From Charina bottae (lineage: Eukaryota; Chordata; Lepidosauria; Squamata; Charinaidae), in assembly GCA_023362775.1 (NCBI GenBank), contig JALMGJ010000016.1, positions 999,001 to 1,063,000 of the forward strand: 64,000 nucleotides of DNA, given 5' to 3'. A program made the translations under genes and the position numbers. Position 1 is the stretch's first letter. Every line of letters begins with the position of its first letter. The notes beneath the pieces were generated by a model that was not told the DNA's origin, did no database searches, and saw only the letters and a list, made by a program, of their open reading frames with translations. Positions 10,585 to 21,751 of this stretch are shown piece after piece.

Positions 10585-11511
10585 AAATCAAAGCATTGAT
10601 TTACTATCTGGAGATAGTTTTTTATCAGCAAATTTCTTGTAGTTACTTTTTGCCTCTTGCAAAGTCTTTTGCATAATTGGCCAATTGGCTGTTACATTTG
10701 CAACCCATTCATCTGCTAACAAAGGATTAAGTGATCCCTGAGAGGGAGAGGAAGGTAACTCAGAAACTGGCACAAATCTTGACCAGTAGCAATTTTGAAA
10801 GGAGAAAACCCTGTGCTTTGATGCACTGCATTATTATAGGCAACTTCAGCAAAAGGTAGGAGATCGACCCAGTCATTTTGTTGATAGCTAATATAACATC
10901 TTAAACATGGCTCAAATACAGCATTCAGATGTTCAGTTTTTCTGTCCATCTGCGGATGGAACAACAAGCTCAGACTTTGTTCAGCTCCAATTAATTTTAA
11001 AAGTGATTTCCAGAACTTTGAAGTAAATTGACTGCCGTAGTCACTAATGACCCTTTCGTGGACCCTGTGGGGGAATACACGTGCTGTATAAACAGTCTAG
11101 CAAGCTGGCTGTGAGAAGGAAATCCCTTACATGGGATGAAATGTGCTTGTTTAGAAAATAAGTCCATGACAACCCAAATCACAGTTTTCCCCTTACTCTC
11201 TGGCAAATCAACTATAAAGTCCATAGCTATTTGCTTCCAAGATTGAGAGGGATTTGCCACTGACTGCAACAATCCCACAGGTTTTCCAGTGGGTTTCTTT
11301 GTAGTGGCACAAACAGGGCAGATGATTATGTATTCTTTGACATCTTTCCTCAACGTGGGCCACCAAAATTGTCTGAACCAAATGCAGGGTTTTTATAAAT
11401 CCAAAATGACCAGCCACTTTGTCATTGTGACACCATCCCAAAATGCGCTTTCTAAGGGCTTGGGGAATATACAGTCTATCTCCATTCCACCATAACCCAT
11501 TTTTTTCCAGG
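10585..11511 (-). pseudogene. Gypsy element B integrase, decayed
   Basis: Minus-strand frames give the integrase of a Ty3/Gypsy element. NGLWWNGDRLYIP and GHFGFIKTLHL form the start of the HHCC region (11500-11370), CPVCATTKK is its cysteine pair (about 11320), and AMDFIVDLPESKGKT gives the first catalytic Asp (11240-11170). HPQMDRKTEHLNAV carries the catalytic Glu region (about 10960-10910) and YISYQQNDWVDLLPFAEVAY follows (10890-10830). The segment around the second Asp is scrambled by frameshifts (about 11070-11000). The N-terminal part of the same polymerase is at 16.1-18.3 kb; the 4.6 kb between is element A. Confidence 0.85.
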
Positions 11512-11516
11512 AGGGT

Positions 11517-12139
11517 TTGTAGCGGTTTCTAGGGCACTCAGTTCTGGCTAGCTCATCTACAAGCTCAGAAGATAGTCCTTCCTGGAATTGGTCGACCAAG
11601 GCAGGTTCGTTCCAATCCAGGTCTTGCGCCAGCAATCTGAAATCACTGATGTATTTGGCCACTGGCTTGGTCCCTTGTTGCAGTCCCTTAATCTGCCTGG
11701 CGGCTGTTTGGACCTTGACCGGGTCCACATACATTGCCCGGAGTTGGTCGCAAAACCCACCATAGTTATCTAGGAGCGGGTCCTGTTGGATTATCAGTGG
11801 AGAGACCCATTTTGCAGCGGAACCCGACAATAGACTGGCCACAAAGCCCACCTTGTGTCGATCGGTTGGAAACTCCTCTGGGTGGAGGCTCGGGTACAGC
11901 TGATATTGTGCCAGGAAGGCTGGGAACTTGGCAAGGGTCCCATCAAACTTCTCAGGTACTTGTACCGGACATTTGGTTCTCTGGCTGACAACCAGTGCAA
12001 CCGCCGCCTGTTGTCCTTGCAGCTGGGCCACTTGCGTGCTCAAGTGGGCAATCATCTGGCTAAGTTGGTTGTTTTGGTCGCTGAGCTGGGTGACCTGCTG
12101 GGATAGCTGCACGTTTTCCATTGACAGCTGTTGATCCAT
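11517..12139 (-). pseudogene. Gypsy element A gag, PEG10/RTL-like, truncated
   Basis: The open frame starts MDQQLSMENVQLSQQVTQ (12139), a Gln/Leu coiled coil of about 45 residues. A retrotransposon gag capsid domain follows: VPEKFDGTLAKFPAFLAQ, then VGFVASLLSGSAAKWVSPL, then QIKGLQQGTKPVAKYISDF, then LLAQDLDWNEPALVDQFQEG. This layout and the AQDLDWNEPAL block are those of Sushi-type Ty3/Gypsy gags, the family that gave rise to mammalian PEG10/RTL genes. After SSELVDELART the match ends near 11540 and the reading runs into element B, so the end of capsid and the CCHC knuckle are missing. It lies just downstream, on the minus strand, of the LTR at 12.15-13.28 kb. Confidence 0.85.
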
Positions 12140-12149
12140 GGCTTCTTGG

Positions 12150-13283
12150 TTGTCAGGGTAACAGGTAGCACCAGGCTAGGAAGAAGTAATCAGGCAATAA
12201 CGCTTCCTTCCTTCCCCGTGGAAGTCTGGCCGGAGACAATCTGTCCTGATCCAACTAAGACTGACAGGGAAGCCTTACTGAAATTAACTTTATTTATACA
12301 GTTACACAAGCAGCCCAGTTTACACAGTCCTCTTCTTCTTCTGCAGGCTGGATAACAACGGGTACAGTGGATTCTACTGGCCGGGCAGGAAGGACCAGAG
12401 GGGTTACAGGAACTACGATCAATCTGGAGATAACAGGCAAGGTGACAGCGGGCGTCTCGTTAGCTTGGCAGGTGGGACTTGAGGTAGACCGGGGCCCAAC
12501 AAAAGCAGCCCACTGGTTACCGGTGTCAGCTTGAACCAGCTGAGGATCTTGGCTGGCTTGGGTATAAGCAGAACGGGGCCCAATGAAAGCAGCCCACTGA
12601 TGTCCGGCGCCAGCTGGGTTAGGTTGAGGATTGTGGCTGGTGGCTAGATGGGTAGACCGGGCCCGACGAAAGCAACCCACTGCTGGCTGGCTTCGGTTGA
12701 CTCAGGTTCGGGAAACTGTGGAGAATCTGTGGCGTGGGCAGTCGGGGCGGAAACAGGCAAGGCAGCAGTGCTTACCCCGGTGACGGCTTTTTCCTCAGGG
12801 AACAAGGAGTGCTCCGGAAGGCACCCAGGAATGGGAAGCTCGCTGGACGAAGGCGCGGCAGCAGGAGAAGGCTCGGCGCTCGGCGGCAACAGGTCTGTGA
12901 AACTTTCCCTTCGCTCGGTCTCCTCCGTGGCTATCAGGCGGTTTGTGGGGCTTCCGTTGTCGCGAAGCTCTTCAACAGGTTCGGTTTGGTTGGTGTGCGT
13001 GGTGGGAGGATCAGTCGAAGGCACAGGTCCAGATTGTGAGGAGGATCGGTTGTCTCCGGCAGCTGAGGTAAGTTGTGCCGGCTTTTTATTTCTTTTTTCG
13101 CGCCTTGGGAGAGCAGGGGCCAATTGGGCTTCACGTTGCTCAGCCCGCCTTTCTGCTCTCCTTTGGCGCGTGCTGATTGGCGGAGGTGTATTTCTTTCAG
13201 AACCTCGGCCAATCAGCGTTTCCAGGTCCCCAGTCAAGTCCAGCATGACGGCCGGTTGCCAAGTAAGTGGACGAAACCTCACA
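12150..13283 (-). mobile_element. Gypsy element A long LTR (second copy) with internal repeats
   Basis: On the minus strand it begins TGTGAGGTTTCGTCC (13283), matching the start at 16109. It contains a CCAAT-like box (CCAATCAGC), a TATA-like AAATAAAAAG near 13090, and an AATAAA poly(A) signal at 12294-12289, and it ends somewhere at 12140-12170 just before the gag ATG. The exact 3' end is not certain; TGG at about 12170 would be a plausible primer-binding start. Relative to the 16.1 kb copy it lacks about 55 bp near the 5' end. A frame of about 225 codons runs through it and continues in a second frame. Three 84-bp units near 12490, 12575 and 12659 encode QWAAFVGPR-like 28-residue repeats. 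Confidence 0.75.
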
Positions 13284-13304
13284 CTATCCCCTATATATAT
13301 ATTA

Positions 13305-14290
13305 TCAACTATAGTTGACAACTACACCATATCACCAACCTTAAGTGGGGGTCCTGTCTTCTTGTGGCAGTCGGCGAAGCATTTGTAGTCCTCTTCAGCC
13401 CTTTCCAACTGGTCTTTAAGCACTTGGTGGCTGTCCTGTAGTTCTTGGAGGAACTGATTTGCATCTGGCACTGCTGAGTCCAGCGCAGTGAGAGGAAACG
13501 ATTGTGGGTAGAACCCATAATTTGCAGCGAAGAGGGCCATCTGGGTCAAAGAGTGTTGTGCGTTGTTGTACGCGAACTCCGCCAAGGCTAGGAGGTCTGC
13601 CCAATTGTCCTGTTGGTAGTTCACGTAACAGCGCAGGTACTGCTCCAGGATGGCATTCACCCTTTCCGTTCCTCCATCCGATTGTGGATGAAATGCAGTG
13701 GATAAGTGTCTCTGGATTCCCAGATTCTGGAGGAGTGCCTTCCAGAAACGGGCAGTGAACTTCGAGCCACGGTCTGACACCACACTCTTCGCTATGCCAT
13801 GCAGTTTGAAAATGTTTTTGATATAGAGGTGTGCCGTCTCTTGGGCCGTGGGCAAGCCCTTACAGGCGGTAAAGTGGCCCATCTTCGTCATGGAGTCCAC
13901 CACTACCAGGATAGTAGTGGCATCCTGGGACTTGGGAAGGTCTGTAATGAAGTCCATAGAAATAGCCTTCCATGGTTGTTCAGAAGTGGGTAGGGGCATT
14001 AGGAGACCAGCAGGCTTGTCCGTTTGATTTTTTGCCCTTCGACAGTCTGGGCAAGAGAATACATATTGTTTCACATCGTCTCGTATGCGCGGCCACGAAA
14101 ACTTCCGGGAGACCAGGTTCAGCGTTTTGAAGAACCCGAAATGGCCAGCAGCCGGGTTGTCATGGCATAGTTGCAGGATCAGTTTGCGGAGTTCCCCCGG
14201 GGGTATGTAGTAGCGGCCTCGGAAGCAAAGCGTCTCATGATTACATGTCAACTGATCAGTCTGACCGACGGGAAGGTGTGCAAGCTCCTT
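13305..14290 (-). pseudogene. Gypsy element A integrase
   Basis: One frame of more than 300 codons. The HHCC zinc-binding region runs as LCHDNPAAGHFGFFKT and CPDCRRAK. The DDE core has Asp in SMDFITDLPKS, Asp in SVVSDRGSKF and Glu in SDGGTERVNAIL. It ends PPLKVGDMV and then meets a stop at the codon where the family has Trp (VWLST). The rest of the integrase C-terminus, and the chromodomain expected in a Sushi-type element, are absent: an LTR begins about 20 bp further on. Catalytic residues are all present, so this is the best-preserved pol domain in the cluster, but it is truncated. Confidence 0.88.
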
Positions 14291-14353
14291 TCTCTTTTTC
14301 CTTGCCCAGGGGTCAGCTCTTTGTTGTTCTTGAATCCGTTGGCTTAGGTCACC

Positions 14354-14940
14354 CTATACAGTGATGGCAGCAAACCGCTCCGGAGGGATGACAGGTTGAG
14401 GCGGTGCTGGAGCCTCTAGGTGATCATATTCAGGTTTTCTCGAAAGCGCATCTTCCCGTTGGTTCTGGCCTCTCGGAATGTAAGTAACCCTGAAGTCGAA
14501 CTGGGAGAAGAACAGGGACCATCGTATTTGCCACTGGTTCAAGGTCCTGGCGGTCTTTAGATGTTCCAGGTTGCGGTGGTCGATTCTTACTTCCATGGGG
14601 TGTCACGCCCCTTCCAAATGGTGCCTCCATGTCTCAAATGCCACCTTAATGGCCAGGAGCTCCTTGTCCCAGATGGTATAGGCCTTCTCAGCCGGGGCGA
14701 GCTTCCGAGAATGGTAAGCACAAGGGCAAAGGGTGCCGGTCTGGGTGTCGCCTGGAGTAAGATGGCGCCGACGGCTACATCAGATGCATCTGTTTCTACA
14801 ACGAATGGCCAGAACGGGTCTGGGTGCCTGAGTATAGGCTCCATGGTAAAGGCTATTTTGAGCCTATCGAAAGCGTGTTGTTCCGTGTCTCCCCAATGAA
14901 ACTTGGTCTTCTTCCGGAGCAGGTTTGATAAGGGTGTGGT
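14354..14940 (-). pseudogene. Gypsy element A RNase H, frameshifted
   Basis: It reads [17 protein letters not shown] (about 14805), the first RNase H Asp. After frame changes near 14600-14750 it continues EVRIDHRNLEHLKTARTL, then RWSLFFSQFDFRVTYIPRG, and ends NQREDALSRKPEY. Two or more frameshifts lie between the halves. It sits between the RT and the integrase as in all Ty3/Gypsy polymerases. Confidence 0.85.
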
Positions 14941-15894
14941 CAGCTCTGCGAATTGAGGAATGAAATTTCGATAGTAATTAGAAACCCGAGCAGTCGTTGG
15001 ACATCCTTGGGCTGACGTGGAGGCTGCCAAGTTTGCAATGCCTCCACCTTGCCTGGTTCCATGGCGATGCCAGTAGCAGAGATTTGGTGTCCCAAGAACT
15101 CTACGGTTTTGCAGGCAAATTGACACTTCTCCAACTTAGCGTATAGGTGGTGCTCACACAGTCGTTGCAGTACTGTTCTGACCTGCTGTTCGTGATCGCT
15201 CGGAGAAGATGAAAAGATAAGAATGTCATCTAGGTAGATTATCAGGTACTGGTCCAGGAGGTCCTTGAATATGTCATTCATGAAATGCATGAAGACTGCA
15301 GGAGCGTTTGATAGTCCAAATGGAATGACCGTAAATTCGTAGTGGCCATAGCGAGTACGGAATGCGGTCTTCCACTCATCGCCCTGTCGGATACGGACCA
15401 GGTTGTACGCCCCTCTCAGGTCCAACTTTGTGAATAGGCGAGCGTTGCGGAGTCGCTCCAGGAGCTATGATATCAGCGGCAAAGGGTACCGGTTCTTGAC
15501 ATTGATCTCGTTTAACTTCTGGTAATCGCAACACATCCTAAGTTCTCCTGATTTCTTTTTGACAAATAACACAGGGGCAGCCATCGGAGAGGTAGAGGGT
15601 CAGATGAATCCCCTCCTGAGGTTGGTATCAATAAAATCCTTGAGGGCTGCTCGCTCTGGTTCCGATAGAGAGTAAAGCCGGCCTACTGGAAGCCTTGCGC
15701 CTGGAACCAGGTCAATAGTGCAGTCATAGGGCTGGTGTGGGGAAAGTTGGTCCGCCTCCCCTTCATCAAAAACATCAGCGTAGTCCTGGAATTGAGCTGG
15801 GATATGGAGTTTTGGGGTGACCAGTTGCAATGCAGCGAGTGTTGCTAGTATGGGCGGCACAACGTGGGTGGGAGAACACAACCTTCCCCGTTGT
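14941..15894 (-). pseudogene. Gypsy element A reverse transcriptase
   Basis: It starts within LHIPAQFQDYADVFDEGEAD, the protease-RT linker, directly after a partial LTR. LPVGRLYSLSEPERAALKDF and the [17 protein letters not shown] finger follow. [20 protein letters not shown] gives the first catalytic Asp, [18 protein letters not shown] is intact, and [14 protein letters not shown] is an intact YLDD active site (about 15250). [19 protein letters not shown] and the [10 protein letters not shown] block follow. There is an in-frame stop at about 15465 and a frameshift near 14980. Gag, protease and half an LTR are missing upstream. Confidence 0.88.
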
Positions 15895-16109
15895 CCAGGT
15901 GATTCACGTTGCTCAGCCCGCCTTTCTGCTCTCCTTTGGCGCGCGCTGACTGGTGGAGGCATATTTCTTTCAGAGCCTTGGCCAATCAGTGTTTCCGGGC
16001 CCCCAGTCAATTTCGCGCCGAGACTGCTGCCTCCTGTGATTGGCTCCTCTTACGGTTCGGAGTCCGGCATGTCGGCCGGTTGCCAGGTAAGTGGACGAAA
16101 CCTTACACA
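15895..16109 (-). mobile_element. Gypsy element A LTR, 5' part only
   Basis: On the minus strand it begins TGTGTAAGGTTTCGTCC at 16109 and follows the LTR at 13283 for about 200 bp (AACTGGCAACCGGCC-like, GAAACACTGATTGGCC, CGGGCTGAGCAACGTGA). It stops abruptly at about 15895, where pol linker sequence begins. The deletion therefore runs from mid-LTR into pol. Compared with the other copy it keeps an extra piece with GGAGCCAATCACAGG. Confidence 0.8.
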
Positions 16110-16114
16110 AGGGT

Positions 16115-18300
16115 CTTTCTGCATTTCAACTCATAGTTCTTTTGTTAGCACTGTTTCCAAAGGGACCACAGCTGGTTGTTTCTTACTGTAAGTGATTGCC
16201 GCTTTCCCCCCTTGGGGTTTGGGGTCAATTTTATTCATCTCCCTTCTTGAGTCTAGCTCCTTGTGGGTTAAGCCCAATTGTTGGGGGGACGTCACAGTGT
16301 CAATTATTTATTCCCTTTGGCTGTCGTGTTGTGGCAGTCTAGAAAGAGCATCAGCTAGAAAAAATTTCCCCCTGGCCAGTGTTTTATAGTGAAATTGAAG
16401 CAGCTGAAGAACTCAGCCCACCGTATTTGTTTTGGGTTCAATTTATAGGGAGGTTTCAAGGCTTCTAGATTTTTGTGAGCAGTCCATACTTCAAAAGGGT
16501 AAGGCAACCCCTCCAACAAATGCCTCTACATAGCTAATGCATGCCACACAACAAAAGCCTCTTTCTTCCAAACATGCCAACGTTTCAGTCTCTGAAAATT
16601 TTCGGGAGATGTATGCACAAGGTCTTAATATATTATTTGAGTCTGATTGTAATAACACTGACACAATTGCAGTATCTGAGGCATCAGTTTGAATTACAAA
16701 TGGTTTTTAAGAATCTGGGTGTTTTAAAATCAGCTCTGCTATGAAAAGTACTTTTAGATGGTCAAATGCAACCTGACATTCAGGGGTCCACTTCAATACT
16801 GCCCCCGGTTTAGCCGCTTTCTCTCCCTCACCCAGAGTCTTTGTTTTAAGAAGATCAGTTAAAGGTAGTGCAATCTGAGCAAAGTTGGGTATGAACTGAC
16901 AATAATAATTCGCGAACCCAACAAACGATTGTAATTGCCTTTGGGTTCTAGGTGGCTCCCACCCCAACACATCATGAACTTTAGCTGGATCCATTTCAAA
17001 CCCCTGATTGGATACTCGGTACTCCAAATAGTGGTGGCTCAGCGGGTAAGACACAAGGCTTGTTGATCGCAAATTCGGAGGTTCGAATCCCTAGCCCTGC
17101 GTGCGGAGTGAGCTCCCGCACTAGCTCCAGCTCTTGCCAACCTAGCAATTCGAAAGCATGCAAATGCAAGTAGATGAATAGGTACCACTTCAGTGGGTAG
17201 GTAACAGCGTTCCGCGTGCGTCATGCGGCCACATGACCGTGGAAGCGTCTTCGGACAACGCTGGCTCTTCGGCTAACAAACGGAGATGAGCACCAGCCCC
17301 TAGAGTTGGACACGACTGCACAAATGTGCGGGGGGAACCTTTACCTTTACCTTTACTCCAAATAGTCCAATTTCTCTTTATGAAATTCACATTTCGACAA
17401 CTTAACATACAGTTGAGCCTTCAACAACCTTTTTAGCACTTCGCACAACAATTCTACGTGCTCCTCCATTGTTTCAGTGTAGATTAGAATATCATCTAAG
17501 TAGACCAGGACTCCTTTATACAAAAAATCATGGAGCACCTCATTAGTCCAATTCATGAAGACCCCCGGGGCTCCAGATAGCCTGAACTGCTAGACCCAAT
17601 ATGGAAATACCCAAATTGACAATTAAAAGCAGTTTTCCACTCACCTCCCTCACGTATCTGTACTCTGAAGTACACTTCTCTTAAGTCCAGTTTAGTAAAG
17701 ATTTTCCCTTCTGTGAGGTGGGCTAACATGGTTTTTAGCACAGGCAGTGTATATTGATTGATTAGAGATGCAGATGGCATTCAGACCCCGGTAATCAGTA
17801 CACAGTCTCAACGAGCCATCTTTCTTTTTCCTGAACAATACAGGTGCCGCCATACAGGTGGAAGGCTCAATGAACCCTCACTCTAAATTTTTGTCAATGA
17901 ACAAAGAACTGTAATTCTTTGTGTTTCGTGGAATATAATTTAGTCTTTGGCAACACTGCCCCAGGCTCAATTTCAATAGCACAGTCTGTTTTACGTTGGG
18001 GGGAGTAATTGGTTAGATTCAGCTTCATCGAACACCACACTTAAACTGGAGTATTGATCAGGGATCCCCAATTCCTCATCTGGATTATTGTTACCACCAC
18101 TCTAAATTCCAGCAGCCCCCACCTCAGTTCCAAGTTGTACTTCCTCAGCTTCCAACCCTTCATAAGACCCATCAGCGAACTCCAACTCCCCAGAAACCCA
18201 GTCAATGTGGGGATTTGGCTCCCGCAACCACTTTAAGTGTAGGACAATCAGCTGATTTGCTATTGGGGCCATAATAAATCTCAAAGTCTCTTCATGTGTC
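16115..18300 (-). pseudogene. Gypsy element B protease, RT and RNase H
   Basis: Minus strand, right to left. HLKWLREPNPHIDWVSGELE (about 18210) is the end of an aspartic protease/linker. [19 protein letters not shown] comes near 17800 and [19 protein letters not shown] near 17670. NEVLHDFLYKGVLVYLDDIL has the YLDD active site intact (about 17500), then KLSKCEFHKEKLDYLE. After a 322-bp SINE it resumes YRVSNQGFEMDPAKVHDVLG and QLQSFVGFANYYCQFIPNF. RNase H ends FFLADALSRLPQHDSQ near 16340. Frameshifts and stops are frequent. The reading ends at 16114 where element A starts; the integrase continues at 11.5 kb. Confidence 0.88.
17020..17365 (+). mobile_element. Full-length tRNA-derived SINE (Sauria-like) with 12-bp TSD
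   Basis: The element 17032-17353 is flanked by TACTCCAAATAG at 17020-17031 and 17354-17365. It starts TGGTGGCTCAGCGGGTAAGA (A-box region) and carries GGAGGTTCGAATCCCTAG (B box, about 17078). A unique middle follows, then the tail TGTGCGGGGGGAACC and (ACCTTT)n. The ACCTTT-repeat tail is the hallmark of Sauria SINEs mobilised by Bov-B. It interrupts the RT of Gypsy B between DYLE and YRVSNQG, so it is younger than B. Confidence 0.92.
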
Positions 18301-21300
18301 CCAACACATTAATTCCTGACAGTCTTTCACAACCTGCTTTTAATGTACTGTCCTAATAATAATGCATTTCTAAGTATTTTTGATCATACAATCTATCTAC
18401 AGTGAACCACAATTTTGCTTTCTATTCTCTGAAATAAAAACTTAGTATAATTTTAGAATAAAAATTGTACATTATTGTACAATTGCACGAAATTGTACAT
18501 TGTGTGGTTTTTCTTTCAACAGATTGGAAAATTTTGAGACATGTGCAGTTTGGCATGCACATACATTTCATTTTTTTCCATATTTCAGAAGTCTCAAATT
18601 GGCTCTGAACTGCCTTTAATTTTCTAACATGTGAAGATGAGGGTAGAGCAAAGTAAAGAGCAAATCAAATGAGGAGGTAACACTTTTCTCTGAAAATTTC
18701 AGTTAGAGAAAGCAGGAAGAATGTTGACTGATCTTAAAAGAAGTCTATTAAAACTTTTTATATACTGCTTCTCTTTAGGATGTGGTTGAGGGATATCTTA
18801 TTCTGTATGAGTAGATTTATTTATTTTTACTTGAGGGTTTTTTTTTAAAAAAAATTGATTGTTAGCCTTTCACAGCCTTCAGGAAAGAGGAGCATACAAA
18901 TAAAGTAAACAAACAAAAAACTTCAGAAAACAGCCTCCCTTGCATTACTACCATAGCTCGCTTATCACTTCTTCCAGGAATGAACAATTAACAATGAAAC
19001 ACTAGTCAGGTGGCCATACATCAATGATATTCCCCAGAAGATGCTGTAAGATGTTTAGGTCCTATGTGAGTAAGCAACTTGCAGAGCATTTCTTTTTCTT
19101 TTAGTAAATTAAAGAGAGATATACACTCATTGGTTACATCCTAAAAAGTAGGACAAACTCTTTTCCTTCACTATCTAGTGATTTTTAAAGTACCACTTGT
19201 GAAAGAAACAGAAAAAAAATGCCCTGAAATAAAGGGTCAATCCGGCATTGATTCCTATCTAAATGCTCATATTCTAGAAGAAGGTGAACATAACCTTGGT
19301 GAAAGTATGTAGGAGCCATTTCGGGAAAATAAAAGATAACTCAGTCTTGAAAACGGGGAAGACAGGAGAAATAAACTCAAAATAACACTGCCTTGATTCT
19401 GATTGGTATAAGGGCCTTTCAAGATTCTGTTATTAATATCCTACAACAATAAATTAGCATTCCTGGAATCCTTGCAGTATCTATTTCCTGATCCAGCCTA
19501 CCTTGAAGGGTTGAAAGATATGACAAATTTCTTATTCATTCCTACTCCAGCTTTCATCATCACTATTCATCAGTATTTGTGATCACTACAGTCTTTGTGA
19601 ACTGCAGTAGAGGTAGAGTTCATTTCTGGATTGTGTTGCTTTTCTTAATGCTTTACCATATGACAAAATGGTGCAAGGCTGGGTGGTGAAAATTAAAACC
19701 AAGCCCTTACTACTTTATATATTCTATCTAAACATAATGTGGTCTTAGCAGAGAATTCAGGCCTGCAGCTTCAGGATTTATCGTTCTGCTAAGTTTCTAT
19801 GTTTTCCTGATCTCACCTTGAATGCAGATCATCTCTCACATAGACCAGCCATCTGGAGATAAGGTTGGTGGTGAAATTTCATAATTATATAATATTTGAA
19901 TATGTTTTTATCATTATGCCATCTTCTATTAACTATTATATTTGTTGCTAATGGTGTCCTTTTCTTCCATACTGAGAGCTCATTTTGTCAGATTTGTTAG
20001 ACATTAATTCAATATGACTAATAATGTAAGTCTACCATTAAGATTAATGGTATTCATAGAATGCTTAGACAAGAAATGCCACAATTCATACAAGAAAACA
20101 TTTATTTGGTTATGTAAATGTTCTAATTTTATTTATTTTCATTAAAGTATACATAAATAAATAGCCTTTTTCAGGTCTATAAAAGTTGAAGCATGGTACT
20201 AAATTGATTTTATGTTCTAAAAGGACATAATTTATACTTACAAACTTGGAGCAGAAAATAGTTCACAAGCTAGCCATCTATCTACCAAAAAAAAAGTGAC
20301 AGATGATTTTTAAAAGCTTTTTCAATATCTGGGAAATATATGATACTGCTTTACTGCCATCATTATTTTTTTCTTCTATCTCCTTCTCTGCTTTCTTCCA
20401 GTTCTCTCTATCAGATACTATAGAAAGAAATAATAACATGTCCCTCTTTCTCTTCTAGAGTAAGGGAGATCAATGTCTTCTTTAGAAAACTTGTGGTTTC
20501 CTATAAAATACGTTTGTTGTTTTTTCTAAATGTATCTAGAAAATTCAGTTTAGGCAAAAACTCATGGAAACCTGTGCTCCAGGTCTTAACACTCTCATTC
20601 ATTCCATGAAGAGATTCTTACCCTACCTGATGGTGTGATGTATATGCAACATCTGAAAAAATATACCTTACATTTTTTTAATGGTCCTAGAGACTTTTGC
20701 TCTGTAGTCACAGCTAATATGTACCACACACCCAGAAAATGTTTTGAAAGTTACATTATATATCAAGAGTAAACAAATGGAATTCTAGCTACTTCTTCAT
20801 CATAAGGAAGATAATGACTATTAAGAAAAGGTTACAAATATTTTGGTTCTCCAGAGCCAATTACTGTGTCATCCTTTCTAGGCTATCTTTCCAGAATGTT
20901 ATGGTGTCTGGGGTCTGTAAAGGTGGTCACTCTGTCACTGGATCTGTCCTACCCAACCGAGATAGATTAGGGTGATGCAGCAGTTATTGTCTTCATGTAC
21001 TATGTGTTGCCCCTACAGTCTTTTTTCTCACAACTATCTGGGTCACAGGAATAAGGCCAAAAGAAAGAAAATGCCTTCCCCATTCAACTAATGGAGGAAC
21101 AGAATGGTATCTTAAGCCCCTATTTGGTTGTAATTCTAAAAAAGTTTAGGCCTTCCAAAGCATATTACAAGATTATGATTCCCAAGACCTAAATTGGAAC
21201 TTAATATATCTTTAAAATAATATTTAGAGTTTTGTAAGAACACAACAGCAAGGAGAAAAAAATGGGTGCTATGGTTAATGAAAAGATTTGGCCCAAAAGA

Positions 21301-21751
21301 TGAAGTATGAACAAGAGAAGAACAACTGATAGACCCATCTAAGATGGTGATTATGCCTTAGAGAAAAACATCACGGAAGGAAGGCTTGATTTCGGCAATA
21401 CAAAGTTAAACTGAACTCTTAATATCACTTTATCTAAGTATTCACTGCACCTAGATGTTCAGAGGAGTTAGATTCTTTCCTATATCCTGGAAGATTTTAC
21501 ACCACAACTCCTTTTGGGGAGGGGTGGGGGATGGTTAGATTCTTTTATTTTCTTTCCTTCTTTTCTTTACTCCTTCTACCAAAATTCCAAAGGGAAAAAG
21601 TCTCCAGAAAATTGTTCCCTCATTATTTAACCTTAAGGAGAGGGAAATCATTCTTGCTCAGAAATTTAGCCCATAGGCTTTCCGAGATTTACAGAGCTAG
21701 AGGTAGAAAATATACAGGTTAGACGTGGGTATATTCAAACCTAACAGGAAT
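18301..21751. other. Long stretch without recognised features
   Basis: The longest run that shows no repeat ends. It is AT-rich, with short pyrimidine tracts and no open frame above 60 codons apart from 21531-21722, which is featureless. If the window holds conserved non-coding host DNA, this is the most likely place, but nothing in the sequence alone proves it. Confidence 0.4.

Noticed and set aside
12648..13388. 246-codon plus-strand frame
   Set aside because: Antisense to the minus-strand LTR frame and to the element's transcription; GC-rich shadow.
17032..17105. tRNA gene
   Set aside because: tRNA-like head of a SINE with TSD and ACCTTT tail.
10588..18300. A single intact retrotransposon
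   Set aside because: Two different polymerases are interleaved and order is permuted; frameshifts throughout.
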